The translations under genes and the position numbers were made by a program. The notes under the pieces were generated by a model. That model made no database searches and was not told the DNA's origin. It worked only from the letters and a program-made list of their open reading frames with translations. From Carnegiea gigantea (lineage: Eukaryota; Streptophyta; Magnoliopsida; Caryophyllales; Cactaceae): a stretch of 64,000 nt of DNA. Below, one piece after another: positions 35,262 to 46,419 of the stretch (positions are counted from its first letter, which is position 1; each line of letters opens with the position of its first letter). The stretch is taken from the NCBI GenBank assembly GCA_029747015.1, contig JAKOGI010000526.1:124001-188000 (forward strand), in the 5' to 3' direction.

Positions 35262-38200
35262 TGTAACACTCGCATTTCCTATTTTACGTTAAGCTAGTCG
35301 TACTACCTTTTCGCATTATAAAATTCGTATTTTTATTAACTATATGAGTTTTATCGATGTACTTATGTGAACGATAATTTCATTAAAAAAATTACTATTG
35401 TTATTATTGATTTTGAGATTAATTCGTGCTAAATTGTGCCGATAGTTTAATTTAATCGCTTTTCAAATTCGATTAGGTTGTTTACCTTAGAATTAGTTTC
35501 GAGGTTTATTAAATTGAACCTTAACATATTTGGGATCGAATAATTGATGAAGGGTCATATCATCGATGCGGGTTAGGATATGAGGTATGAGATTAGAAAT
35601 TAGACTAGCAAAGTTAGCTGATTGGGCAAGCAACAAACCAAAAAAGGGGGGGCTGAAGCCCCTTACTTTCTCAGCCAAAACCAAGACAAGGGGGGTTCCT
35701 TTGGAACCCAGCCCCGTGAACCACCATAAAGACAGAGAGAAAGAAGAGGAGTGGGGTGGAGGAGGGGCAGCCACGGCGGCGGCGCCGCGACCTCGGTGCG
35801 CATGCTAGCTCGACGCCTCCTGCACTAGTTGTTCGTCACCGATGAAGGCAGAGAGAGTGAGAAAGAGGATCGAGAGATCGAGGAGGAAAGAGAGCTGCGG
35901 CCACAGTGGCAGCGGCGACGAGACACCGGTGAGGACAGATCGAAAGGGAGGCTGAGGGCAGCCGTTCGTCACCGGCAGAGACAGAGAGAGATCAACTGAG
36001 GTTGAGGGTTAGGGTTTGAAACCCTAACGCACCGCCACCACGACCACGACCATGACAGATGATGCTTGAGGGTGGTTCCAGTGACCACCAGAGTGACACA
36101 AACAGCCCCAGAACCGGACTTGAAAGAGGGTTGATTCGGGTCTATGTTGGGTGGCAAGTAAGAAGCAGATTTTCGGGTCCTTGAGTGTCCAACTTATTCC
36201 TAAAAGCCCTTGGAATGAGTCCTTAGCTTGGAGTCCAGGTGGGTGTCTCTCGCCTCCTAAGTATTAGTAATTTCAAAACGTTTTAACCCTTGAGATGAGA
36301 TGCATGTTAGTTTAAGTTTGATTAGGCTGACCAAAATTATGAAGTGATTATGCATGTTAGTTTGATTGAATATACGTGCATGTATAGCTTAATATGTTTG
36401 ATTGAATTCAGGCCTAGATTATGCATGCTAATTTAGTTAGTTCGTGTTTAAAAGTAGCCTTGAAACCAGCTAAGCATGCTTTAATTCGATGCCTGTTAAT
36501 TTAGTTAATTTATGCTTGAAATTGGCTTCGAAAGAACCTAAGAATGTTTCGAATCAATGCATGCCAAGTTAGTCCATTCAAGTTTAGAAAATGGCCTTTG
36601 AAATGACATAAGAATGCCTTAAGTCGATGTATGCTAATATGGCTAATTCATGGCTAAAATGACCTTGAAAATGACATAGTGACCTTGGTTAGTTAAAATA
36701 GATACGTAAGCCTTAACATGACTAAGCTATGCTTTAAAATGACATGATTTAGGCATGCTTATTACTTTGAATCGATGCTTGTTAAATTAGTTAATTTATG
36801 CTTGAAAGCAACTTGGAAGAGAACCAAGAATGCCTTGAATCGATGCCTGTTAAGTTAGTAAAATTATGTTTTGAAGTAGCTTCTGAAACGGCCTAAGTAA
36901 GCTAGAATCGATGCTTGTTAAGTTAAGTGAAATTATACTTTGAAAATAACATGAGTATGGCATGCTTATTTCCTAAATGTGAATTATGAATGTAAGCTAG
37001 CTTCATGCCTTCCTAGTTCATTTCAGTTCATTGCATACTTTACTTAAGTTAAGGAAATGTATGTATATGTTCATATATGCTTGATGTAGCGCACTGCCAG
37101 ATGGTGCTTCTTGTTCAAGTAAGTACATAAGCCCTATTACACATTTTTTTATAATCTTTCATGATAATATGCTATGGTTATAGAATTGAAAACTGAGATG
37201 GTAGTCGGATGACTTGAGGTTGAACTAATGAGAGTTTTGAGGTCCTTTGTAGTCGGTGTTGGGTGAGAACGGAGCCTGTGTTGTGTTTAACCGCAATCGT
37301 GTGAATTGTGAGGCCATGTGTGACTTATTCTGCTGAGTTGATTATGAAGTGTTTGAATGTGTTACGTGCAAACTCCCTTCCCCTTCATGTCATTAAGTTT
37401 CATCCTGCGAATAAGGGTGTGTTTGAAAAAGAAAGTTTTCATGGTTGTAACTAATAATAGCTATAACTATTAGCAATCAATGGCCTATTTTAAATACACG
37501 AATACAGTTTTGGGAGTGAACTCGCTTGAACGAGGGAATCCCTAGGGAATTTAAATAAAAAAAGAGTATGATGTATGAAAAAGGATTTCGCTATGAGAGG
37601 CAGCAAACCTATTAGCCGTTATGGCCAATACGCTTTAAATTGGCTAAAATAATGTGCTTTGGACAATATAATATGAATGATGTTAGCCTAGGGGATAAGT
37701 CCTGGTACGAGGAAACCCTAGAAGACCCTGACGAGGGTAATGGTCCAGTATGTTATATGCAGCCATCTCGAGAGTAAGAGTTTAAGCATGAGCGTTAGGT
37801 CTCACGATAGGGTTTGAGAATAGATCTCACCCAATCAGCACTTTGTAATGACCTTATGCTAGATGTATCTTCCAAATAAGCAAAGAAAAGCAGTTGGCAT
37901 TTTGCCATTTTAAGTATTTCAGAAGAAAGAAAGTTTCAAGGGCCATTAAGAAGCCAGATGAATGAAATGTGAAAAGCTTATAAGAGTCATTATGCGACAA
38001 ATACAAAAGAGATTTCTTATAAAGAAAATAAGCCTCAACGAGGCTAAGAAAAGAAAGTTTTTATGGGCCTCAAGAGGTTAAGCAAAGTATTTTCAAGAAA
38101 AGAAGGAAAGCTTTCTGTGCATGTTCTGTGTAATTCTTATGAACGAAATGTGAATGAGATTTGAAATATGTGTACCTTATGAATGCCCTATGAATGAGAT

Positions 38201-39305
38201 TTCAAGTAAGGCTAAGTAAAGTGTTTTCACGAAAAAGAAAGAAGGATTTTTATGCATATCATGTTAAGATTCTAAGTGCAGTATTAATGAAATCTCAAGC
38301 ACAACATGGCCATATCCCTTTAATGCATCGAGCATATGAGTTTTAGCTAAAGAAAGCTCCTTGCATAATCTCTACTTCATGTGTTTAAGCATCTCGTATG
38401 TGTGAATTAGATAGATAAAGCATAAATCACAAATTGTATCACGTAACCAACGAAAGAAAGTTCTGTGCTTAGCCCTCGTTGCTTGCTTATGTGATTTGAG
38501 TGCTTGGTTTTCAAGAAGTGGGTTATTTAGAAACCTAAAAATGAGTTTGAACGGCTAAAATGCAATTTCTAGATAGTGATCCTTCCTTAAGGATTTATGA
38601 TTGCCTAGTATGATAGTAAATTATGAATACGTGATAGGTGACTATTAAAGATATTACTGCCTGCAACAGTTTTGGTTTTAAGGGGGCGTGGAATACTCAC
38701 TGAGCATGTGGTTGCTCATCCCATTACTCTTTCCCCTTATTCCCTAGGTTTGCATTATGACAAGTAGAAGCAAAGTCACTTATGCCAAGATGGATTCTAT
38801 GCTGGCTTGGAAGGTGTTATCTGTGCCTATTTGAAGGGGTCGTGTTTAACGAAGTCATGTAATGTATTCATAGAATTATAAACATTTGTAAACAAGTATT
38901 CTAGTTCATGCAATGCATTCGGTTTAGAAGTAGCTCTGTACGGCTGCCAACCATCTATTTTGTCAGTTGTCCTTTTAACTGAAATCAGTTACGTTATGGG
39001 ATGTGTTCCCCAGTACTCCGGTTGTGTGAACCGTTGAGTTGTATCTTTCAATTCTCATGTATTAACGAACTATATTGTTTGATGTACTCCGATCAAGTTG
39101 CTCGTTGAGTTATGAACTCTGGCGTGTAGCCGTTGAGCTTATTTTAAAATGTTTTACGTTTTTGTTGATTGCAAGGGTTATTGTAAGGCTTTTAGCCTAG
39201 AAACGGTCACCTTTTAGAAAAAACTCTGTCCGTTTTGCCCCAAAATTTAAGTAGAAATTTAAGAAAATGTAACGCTCCTGGCCGTAAGGGCCTGGGGCTG
39301 TTACA
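35262..39305 (+). repeat. Element L 5' LTR
   Basis: 4044 bp, TGTAACACTCGC to GGCTGTTACA. It has a GC- and CpG-rich block at about 35640-36160 with GGTTTGAAACCCTAA, repeated TGAATCGATGC/TTAATTTATGCTTG motifs at 36440-36950, and ACTCACTGAGCATGTGG near 38696. Open frames in the CpG-rich block have low-complexity products and are not genes. Confidence 0.92.
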
Positions 39306-39591
39306 TTGATGGTATCAGAGAAAGGTCCTGCGACCATTGGCCACGACCTGAGTCTTGCATTTCATTTAGTTATCTAGGGATGCGTTCACGATGATGTGAT
39401 ATATGCCTACTTTGCATGCAAACGTGAGTTTTATGTGAGCGTAGGTGCATTTAGTTAGTTGTGTGTGACTTAAGTGAGCTGATTGGTTGGATGAAAAAAG
39501 CATTTGCTACGGTGTAGGCCGAGTGGTTTGTATTCTCATGGATAAGTTAAGTGTTAGCTTAATCGAAAGTTGTTTTGCTTATATGCAGTAG
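39306..39591 (+). other. Element L interior, 5' piece with PBS
   Basis: TGGTATCAGAGA at 39310-39321, four bases after the LTR, is an initiator tRNA-Met type PBS (11 of 12). The rest of the 286 bp up to the B2 insertion is non-coding. Confidence 0.85.
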
Positions 39592-40674
39592 TGATGTATC
39601 TCACCTTGCACTTACTAAGGGTGTGGATGTGAAGGAGATAGGGAGGAGAGAATGAGAAGAAGAACTAGAAGGAAGAGCAAGTGTCTTCAAGAGATAATCC
39701 AAAGGGGAGCCACTCTTGTTAAACACTTGGGCAATCTCCTTAGATCAATTAGGATACAGAATCACCACCTAATTGAGATAAAGAGACTTAGACACCACTT
39801 AAGTTGCCACACTTAAGATATAGAACTAGGAATTTGGGAGAGACAAAGCTCAAGTTTTGTATTCAAGTTGACAAAAGACCCTTGCAAAAGGAAGAGAGGG
39901 GGTAATTATAGCCCAACACCTCCTTCACTCGGCCAAGGGCGGCAAACAAGCTAAAAATTGACTAAATGACTAAGCCTAGGCTAGATTACAAGTACAAGTT
40001 GAATAAATAAGTGATCTAGCCTAACCTTGACATCTCACTAGCTTAATTAATCTCAAAATTGAGGTGTCAAGCATCTAATAACCTTAGTACAGCAGCTTAG
40101 ACCCTTGAATCTGCCATAAGTATAAGAGTACACCCCAAAAACATGGTGGTAGCTGGTTACTTCCTGTACCCGATTAGAAGGAATTTCCTTCCTTCTTTGA
40201 CTGGATAAAAGTAGCACAAGCCGGTCCCTTAGCTCAACTTTAGGGCCATGATTTGATAAATATGTAGATGCCTTTTCATGCCCTAAAGTTTGACAAAAGT
40301 TGGAGTTGAGTGGGTCAGCCAATCGGACCCTTATTTCGGACTGTGCTGGATTGTGCCCTGCAGTGCACTGTCTTTGGTTTTTGGCTTGGTTGACTGACCA
40401 AATGAACTCCAAATGCTTTGCAAAAGGTCTTGTTGGAAAGCTAAGATCTTAAGCTTTAAGGGGGTGGTGCATGTAGGAAATTTCCCCGTCCACATTGTGC
40501 TCCAACAGAGAAACAAAACTGGGCCAGAAACAGTATGAACTGGGCAGTTCACTTTCTTCTTTGTGCACGTGGTTTCTGACTAAGGCATGAACTTCTTTGG
40601 CCTCCTTGGACTCCTTAGCAGGGGATGGATCATTGGCAATGGTTATGGAAGGTTTGGTTGGATGGTCCCCCTCA
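39592..40674 (-). repeat. Element B2 3' LTR
   Basis: 1083 bp. Plus-strand TGATGTATCTCACC to GTCCCCCTCA. It contains the last 226 bp of the integrase-side open frame and a 119-residue open frame (40053-40412) that recurs in the other LTR; I do not consider the latter a gene. Confidence 0.93.
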
Positions 40675-41990
40675 TCCTCCCCACGTGAGTTGGAGTTTGG
40701 CCTCAAACTTGGGATTTCTTCATTTTCTTCGAAGTATGGACTGAGATCAGCCACATTGAAGGTGGCGGAGACCCCATACTCACCGGGCAAGTTGACCTTG
40801 TAGGCATTAGGTCCGACCTTCTCCAATATCTCAAAGGGACCATCCGATCTGGGCATGATTTTAGACTTACGTTTACTTGGAAACCTTTCCTTCCTCAAGT
40901 GGATCCACACTAAGTCCCCCGGTTGGAAATGGGCCTCCCTCTTGTGCTTGTTGGCTTGATGCATAGCTTGGGCATTAGCCTTCTCAATCCTCTCCCGAAC
41001 TTGAGCGTGAAGGTCTTTGATCTCTTTGGCTCATTTCTCGGCCTCCCAACTAAACTTGCTAGGTGTGGGAATGGGAGTGAGGTTCAAGGGAGTTTTTGGA
41101 TTGTACCCATAGACCACTTGGAAGGGGGAGAGGTGGGTGGCTTTGCTTGGTGCCCGATTGAAAGCAAACTCCGCATGAGGTAAAAGTTCATCCCAAGCCT
41201 TGATGTTCTTCTTCAGAAGTACCCTAAGCAAGGTCTCCAAAGTCCGATTAGTCACCTCGGTTTGGCCATCGGTTTGGAGGTGACAAGTGGTACTAAACTT
41301 GAGGTGTGTCCCCATCTTTGTCTAAAGTGTGAGCCAAAAATGACTTAGGAACTTAGTGTCCCTATCCGAAACCATGCTCTTGGGGTTGCCATGAAGTCTC
41401 ACAATCTCCTTGAAGTAGAGATTGGCGATGTGGGAGGCATCATAGGTGGTGTGACAAGGAACAAAGTGGGCCATTTTGGAGAATCGGTCCACCACCACCA
41501 TGATGGAGTCCTTACTTCTTTGAGTGCGAGGCAAACCCTTGATGAAGTCCAAGCTAATGTCTTCCCATGGAGCTAAAGGTACGGCCAAAGGAGAGTAGAG
41601 GCTGTGGGGAAGGACATGGCTCTTAGCCATGTGACAAATTGAGCACCTTTTGATCAAGTATTCCACATCCTTGGCCATCTTCGGCCAATAATAATGCTCC
41701 TTGAGCATTAAACAAGTCTTCTCTACCCCAAAATGACCGGATAGAGCACCACCATGAAGCTCTTAGATTAGTAACTCTCTAAACCCACACTTGGGTATGC
41801 AAAGCCGTGACCCCTTGAAGAGGAACCCCTCTAGGACATGGAAGAGGCCGTAGGGATGGTTGGCACATTTGACATAGATCTCTTTGAAGTCCTCATCACT
41901 GGTGTACATCCCTTTGATTATTTCAAACCCAAGTACCTTGGATTCTAGGACCGAAAGGAGAAAGTATCTCCTTGAGTGCATCTGCTTCCT
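40449..41990 (-). pseudogene. Element B2 integrase
   Basis: Order on the minus strand: a zinc-binding domain (FRELLI, stop, [31 protein letters not shown] pattern), then the catalytic core with D ([13 protein letters not shown]), D ([13 protein letters not shown]) and E (TDGQTEVTNRTLETLLR) all present, then VWIHLRKERFPSKRKSKIMP and GPFEILEKVGPNAYKVNLPG, the GPY/F module. Breaks: stops at 41763-41765 (TAA), 41322-41324 (TAG) and 41031-41033 (TGA), plus a 2-base shift near 41970 between RNase H and integrase. The last frame (40964-40449) continues 75 codons into the 3' LTR before stopping. Catalytic residues are intact, so loss of function is due to the stops. Confidence 0.9.
40675..40684 (-). 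other. Polypurine tract of element B2
   Basis: GTGGGGAGGA on the minus strand, directly before LTR start TGAGGGGGACC. It lies inside the integrase-side reading frame. Confidence 0.85.
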
Positions 41991-42033
41991 TGTTTAACTT
42001 GCCGACCTTGTGATGTATCATGAAGTTGAATGC

Positions 42034-43173
42034 TTAGAGGTACTCAACCCACTTAGCATGGCGGGGATTAAGCTCATGTTGCCCTTGAATGAATTTGAGG
42101 GCTTCATGATCCGAATGTAAGATGAATTTGGCCCCCACTAGGTAGTGTCTCCAATGTTCCAAAGCTCGGACTATTGCATAGAACTCTTTATCGTAGGTGG
42201 AGTACTTTCTCTTGGCTTCGTTCAACTTCTCACTAAAGAATGCAATGGGCCGCTTTTCTTGAGACAAAACAGCCCATATGCCCACTCCGGAGGCATCACA
42301 TTCCACCTCAAAGACCTTTGAGAAGCTCGGTAATGCTAGGATAGGAGCACTTGTAAGTCTCCTCTTGATTTCCTCAAATGCCAAGTGAGCTTGCTCATTC
42401 CATTCAAAGGTCTTCCCCTTGATAACCTCGATCATGGGAGAGACAATTGAGCTAAAATCCTTTACAAACCTCCTATAGAAGGAGGCCAAACCATGGAAGC
42501 TTCGGACTTATTGTATGGAGGTGGGAGTAGGCCACTCACTGATGGCCTTGACCTTGTCTTCATCAACATGGATGCCTTGAGCCGAAACTACATAACCCAA
42601 GAAGATGACTTGGGGTGTGAAGAAATGACATTTCTCAAGGTCACCATAGAGCTTTTCTTCATCCAAAATACTCAAGACTTGGTGAAGGTGGCATGCATGC
42701 TCTTGTTCATCCCAGCTATACACTAGAATGTCATCGAAATAGACGACAACAAACTTACCTATGACCGGCCTAAGCACCTCATTCATAAGTCTCATGAAGG
42801 TGCTTGGTGCATTAGTCAAGCCAAATGCCATGACTAACCACTCATACAGGCCTCCCTTGGTCTTGAAGGCCACCTTCCATTCATCTCCTTCAAAAATCCG
42901 AATTTGGTAATAGCCACTTCTAAGGTCAATTTTAGAGAAGATAGTGGCTCCATGAAGCTTATCAAGCAAATCCTCCAACCTTGGAATAGGGTACCGGTAC
43001 TTGATGGTGATCTTATTGACAGCTCTACTATCAACACACATTCGCATACTCCCATCTTTCTTAGGCACAAGTAGGGCCGGAACGGCACATGGGCTTAGGC
43101 TCTCACAGATTAGTCCCTTGGCTAGGAGATCATCAACTTGACGTTGGACTTCTTGAGTTTCTTGGGGATTCAT
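42034..43173 (-). pseudogene. Element B2 reverse transcriptase and RNase H
   Basis: RT (43173-42508) reads [73 protein letters not shown] and the polymerase box [13 protein letters not shown], ending at a TAA (42508-42510). RNase H and the connection (42489-42034) read [63 protein letters not shown] and LHSDHEALKFI: catalytic D, E and D are present. A TAA at 42034-42036 closes the frame. Apart from the two stops the catalytic parts look complete. Confidence 0.92.
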
Positions 43174-44013
43174 CCTATGGGCCGGTTTGTTTGGGAGGGT
43201 GGAACCGGGAACAAGGTCAATTTTATGTTGGATGGATCATTCGGGTGGCAAGCCATGGGGTATCTCTTGAGGGAAGACATGTTAGAAGGTGTGTAGGAGG
43301 GGGGTGAGCATGAGATGGTTGGATACCGAGGTTAAGGCCGGCTCTTGGCCTAGCAATATCCATTCTTTGTAAGGTTCAAATTCATGTATTTGGGACTTTA
43401 GGAGGGTGGTGAGAAAGACATCCATTTGTGGGTTTTCCTTGGGCTTGGAGGGGGTGGGTGATTTGAGGGGAGTGAGGGTGATCTTTTTGTGGTCCTTGGC
43501 GAAGGTGTAGGTATTCATACGGCTATCATGCATGACCCTCCTATCGAAGAGCCAAGGGCGACCCAACAAGACATGGCAAGCATCCATTGGTACAATGTCG
43601 CACCAAATCTCATCTTTATAAGTCTTCCCAATGCTTAAAGACAAGAGGCACCGAGACGAGATTTGCAAACCTTTGCTTTGATTGAGCCATTGGATGGTGT
43701 ATGGCTTTGGATGGGGAGTCACCGAAAGCTTGAGTTTGTCCACCATAGATTGTGAGGCCACATTTGCACAACTTCCCCCATCAATGATAAGGGAGCACAC
43801 CTTGCCTCCTATGGTACACCTTGTATGGAAGATGGACTCTCTTTGCTCAAGCTCATCTTGGGAAGCTAGGCCACATAAGGCCCTTCGAATGACCAAAAGT
43901 TCTCCTTCATCCGAACCTTCTTCAACTTCTTCTAGAGACTTATTCGAGCCTTGTTCTTCCTCTTCTTCATTCTCTCCATCAAGTCCCTCAAAGGAAGCTT
44001 GAAATTGAGCCAA
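43174..44013 (-). pseudogene. Element B2 protease and linker
   Basis: Starts after the zinc knuckle with an acidic stretch (GENEEEEEQGSNKSLEEVEE; SDEGELLVIRRALCG), then the protease CTIGGKVCSLIIDGGSCANV with active-site Asp, DEIWCDIVPMDACHVLLGRP and a basic linker (DHKKITLTPLKSPTPSKPKE). Stops at 43282-43284 (TAA) and 43237-43239 (TGA) separate it from RT. IIDGGSC replaces the classical DTG/DSG triad, a variant seen in several plant gypsy elements. Confidence 0.85.
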
Positions 44014-44061
44014 GATGACAACTCTTTTGTTTGGGCACTCAAAAGCAATGTGCCCTAGCCC

Positions 44062-45015
44062 TTAACACTGAAGACACCTCCTTCTATCTTCCGGTTTGGG
44101 AGGGTTTCTTTGAAGTGTGTTTTGAGCATTTGAGGGATTTGGCCGTGGAGGTGGTGGAGCTTGTGGTCTAGGAGTTGTGTTTGGGGGTCTTTGAAAGGGG
44201 TAAGACCGAGGAAGAGGAGGCTTGGACACAATTCCCTTCCCTTTAGCCTTTCGGTGCTGTTCAACTTTGTATGCAAGGGAACTAAGCTCATCAAGAGAGG
44301 AGTACGGATGTAGCTCAATAACATGGGCAATTTGATTATCCAAACCACTCAAATACCTCATAAGAGTTTGACTCTCATCTTCCCTCAAATCACATTTCAA
44401 GAGGAGTTGTTCGAACTCCCTAGTATACTCTTCCACACTCTTGGTTCCTTGTTTAAGGTTATGGAATTTAAGGTAGTTATCATGGAGATAGTGGGTGGGT
44501 AGGAATTTAGCGTTTAGTTTATCCCTCATTTGTGCCCAAGTACGAATTTTCCCCTTTCCCTTCCTTGCCCTTTTGGTCACGAAGTTAGCCCACCAAATTG
44601 AAGCATATTTGCAAAGCTTAAGGGCTACAAGCTTTACCTTTTTCTCATACCGGATGTCCTTGTAGTCGAAGACCCTCTCAACCTTTCGAAGCCAATCTAG
44701 GAACAAATTCGGGTCTAGGTGGCCTTCATACTCGGGTATGTCGACCTTGAAATCAAGATTGCCACATCCACTAGGTCGGAATGGCCTTCCTCCTTCGCCT
44801 TCTTCACTAGATGACTCATGAGGGTAGCTTTCTTCTTCCTCGGGATCAATCCAAGGCCCTTGTTCTATGGGGCTCCTAGAGTTCCTCAAACTTCTTCTCT
44901 TTTCTTCTAGGAGTTGGCCTAGTTGAGTTTGGAGGTACTTAACCCTGGCCTCCAAATCTGCCTTCTCCTTAAGGGCGATCTCCGCCACTTGTTCCGATGT
45001 GAGGCTTGAGGACAT
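44062..45015 (-). pseudogene. Element B2 gag (317 codons before a stop)
   Basis: Intact from ATG 45015 (MSSSLTSEQVAEIALKEK) through a predicted N-terminal coiled coil (residues about 10-45), an acidic hinge, and the capsid-type core (VDIPEYEGHLDPNLFLDWLR, VERVFDYKDIRYEKKVKLVA, LKLCKYASIWWANFV, LKQGTKSVEEYTREFEQLLL, SQTLMRYLSGLDNQIAHV). Then comes a Pro-rich basic linker and CLQC, the first half of a CCHC zinc knuckle, where a TAA (44062-44064) stops translation. The second half (GLGHIAFEC) follows directly. Gag packages the element RNA. The frame is otherwise undamaged, which fits the young LTRs. Confidence 0.92.
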
Positions 45016-45067
45016 GGTTGCAATAGGGTAGGAGATATGGTGTTTCTAATCGGTGAGCAAAGGGCAC

Positions 45068-45113
45068 GGTCGTGCTATTAGGCACGATCTGGTCGTGCTA
45101 TTAGGCACGATCT
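45068..45113. repeat. Two 23-bp tandem hairpin units in the B2 leader
   Basis: 45068-45090 and 45091-45113 are identical 23-bp units. Each contains an inverted repeat CGTGC-TATTAG-GCACG. Similar GGCACGGTCATGCC and GGGCACGGGGTACCCGTGC palindromic blocks lie at about 45156-45196. Located between PBS and gag on the element RNA. Confidence 0.9.
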
Positions 45114-45321
45114 GGCTGTGCTAGGCTGCTGGAATCGAGTGGGTGTGTTGGGGGGAAGGCACGGTCATGCCGAAGGGCACGGGGTACCCGTGCAGAAGTA
45201 CTGTCCGTGGCATGGTAGGAAACGTGCGAGGGAGAGAAATGGAGATGTGGTTAAGGGTGTTTGTGGCTAAGTGTTTGGGGATGTGTTTGTGGGTGAAAGC
45301 AAGCTCAGGAGGGTAGCCAAA

Positions 45322-45333
45322 GCTCTGATACAA
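45322..45333 (-). other. Primer-binding site of element B2
   Basis: The minus strand reads TTGTATCAGAGC, two bases inside the 5' LTR. One mismatch to the initiator tRNA-Met PBS. Confidence 0.85.
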
Positions 45334-45335
45334 AT

Positions 45336-46419
45336 TGATGTATCTCACCTTGCACTTGCTAAGGGCGTGGATGTGAAGGAGATAGGGAGGAGAGAATGAG
45401 AAGAAGAACTAGAAGGAAGAGCAAGTGTCTTCAAGAGATAATCCAAAGGGGAGCCACTCTTGTTGAACACTTGGGCAATCTCCTTAGATCAATTAGGATA
45501 CAAAATCACCACCTAATTGAGATAAAGAGACCTAGACACCACTTAAGTTGCCAGACTTAAGATATAGAACTAGGAATTTGGGAGAGACAAAGCTCAAGTT
45601 TTGTATTCAAGTTGACAAAAGACCCTTGCAAAAGGAAGAGAGGGGGTATTTATAGCCCAACACCTCCCTTCACTCGGCCAAGGGCTACAAACAAGCTGAA
45701 AATTGACTAAATGACTAAGCCTAGGCTAGATTACAAGTACAAGTTGAATAAACAAGTGATTTAACCTAACCTTGGCACCTCACTAGCTTAATTAATCTCA
45801 AAATTGAGGTGTCAAGCATCTAATAACCTTAGTACAGCAGCTTAGGGCCTTGAATCTGCCATAAGTACAAGAGTACACCCCAAAAACAAGGTGGCAGCTG
45901 GTCACTCCCTTTACTCGGTTAGAAGGAATTTCCTTCCTTTTTTGGCTGGATAAAAGAAGCACAAGCCGATCCCTTAACTCAACTTTAGGGCCATGATTTG
46001 ATAAATATTTAGATGCCTTTTCATGCCCTAAAGTTTGGCAAAAGTTGGAGTTGAGTAGGTCAGCTAACCGAACCCTTATTTCGAACTGTGCTGGATTACG
46101 CCCTGCGGTGCACTGTCTCTGGGTTTTGGCTTGGTTGACTAACCAAATGAACTCCAAATGCTTTGCAAAAGCTCTTGTTGGAAAGCTAAGATCTTAAGCT
46201 TCAAGGGGGTGGTGCGTGCAGGAAATTTCCCCTTCTACATTTTGCTCCAATATAGAAATAAAGCCGGGTCACAAACGGTATGAACTGGGCAATTCACTTT
46301 CTTCTTTGTGCACGTGGTTTCTAACCAAGGCATGAACTTCTTTGGCCTCCTTGGACGCCCTAGCAGGGGATGGATCATTGGCAATAGTTATGGAAGGTTT
46401 GGTTGGATGGTCCCAATCA
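45336..46419 (-). repeat. Element B2 5' LTR
   Basis: 1084 bp. Plus-strand TGATGTATCTCACC to GGTCCCAATCA, collinear with 39592-40674. The L interior resumes at 46420. Confidence 0.93.

Larger units (their letters stand above)
39592..46419 (-). mobile_element. Element B2: complete Ty3/gypsy retrotransposon, recently inactivated
   Basis: 6.8 kb, minus strand, LTRs of about 1084 bp at both ends, PBS, PPT and a full gag-protease-RT-RNase H-integrase series with only point stops and a frameshift. LTR copies are very similar: about one difference in a 100-bp hand-aligned stretch (39780-39890 against 45535-45645). It is nested in L. The flanks AGTAG/CTTAG share only TAG, so the TSD is imperfect. Proteins and LTR ends match element A. 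Integrase has a GPY/F-type C-terminus and no evident chromodomain. I leave the lineage open. Confidence 0.92.

Noticed and set aside
40053..40412. 119-residue frame conserved at 40053-40412 and 45798-46157 on the minus strand
   Set aside because: Both copies lie in the two LTRs of B2, which are recent copies of each other, so conservation is not evidence of coding. No recognisable motif.
45060..45200. CRISPR-like short repeats
   Set aside because: Only two adjacent identical 23-bp units without spacers, inside a plant retrotransposon leader.
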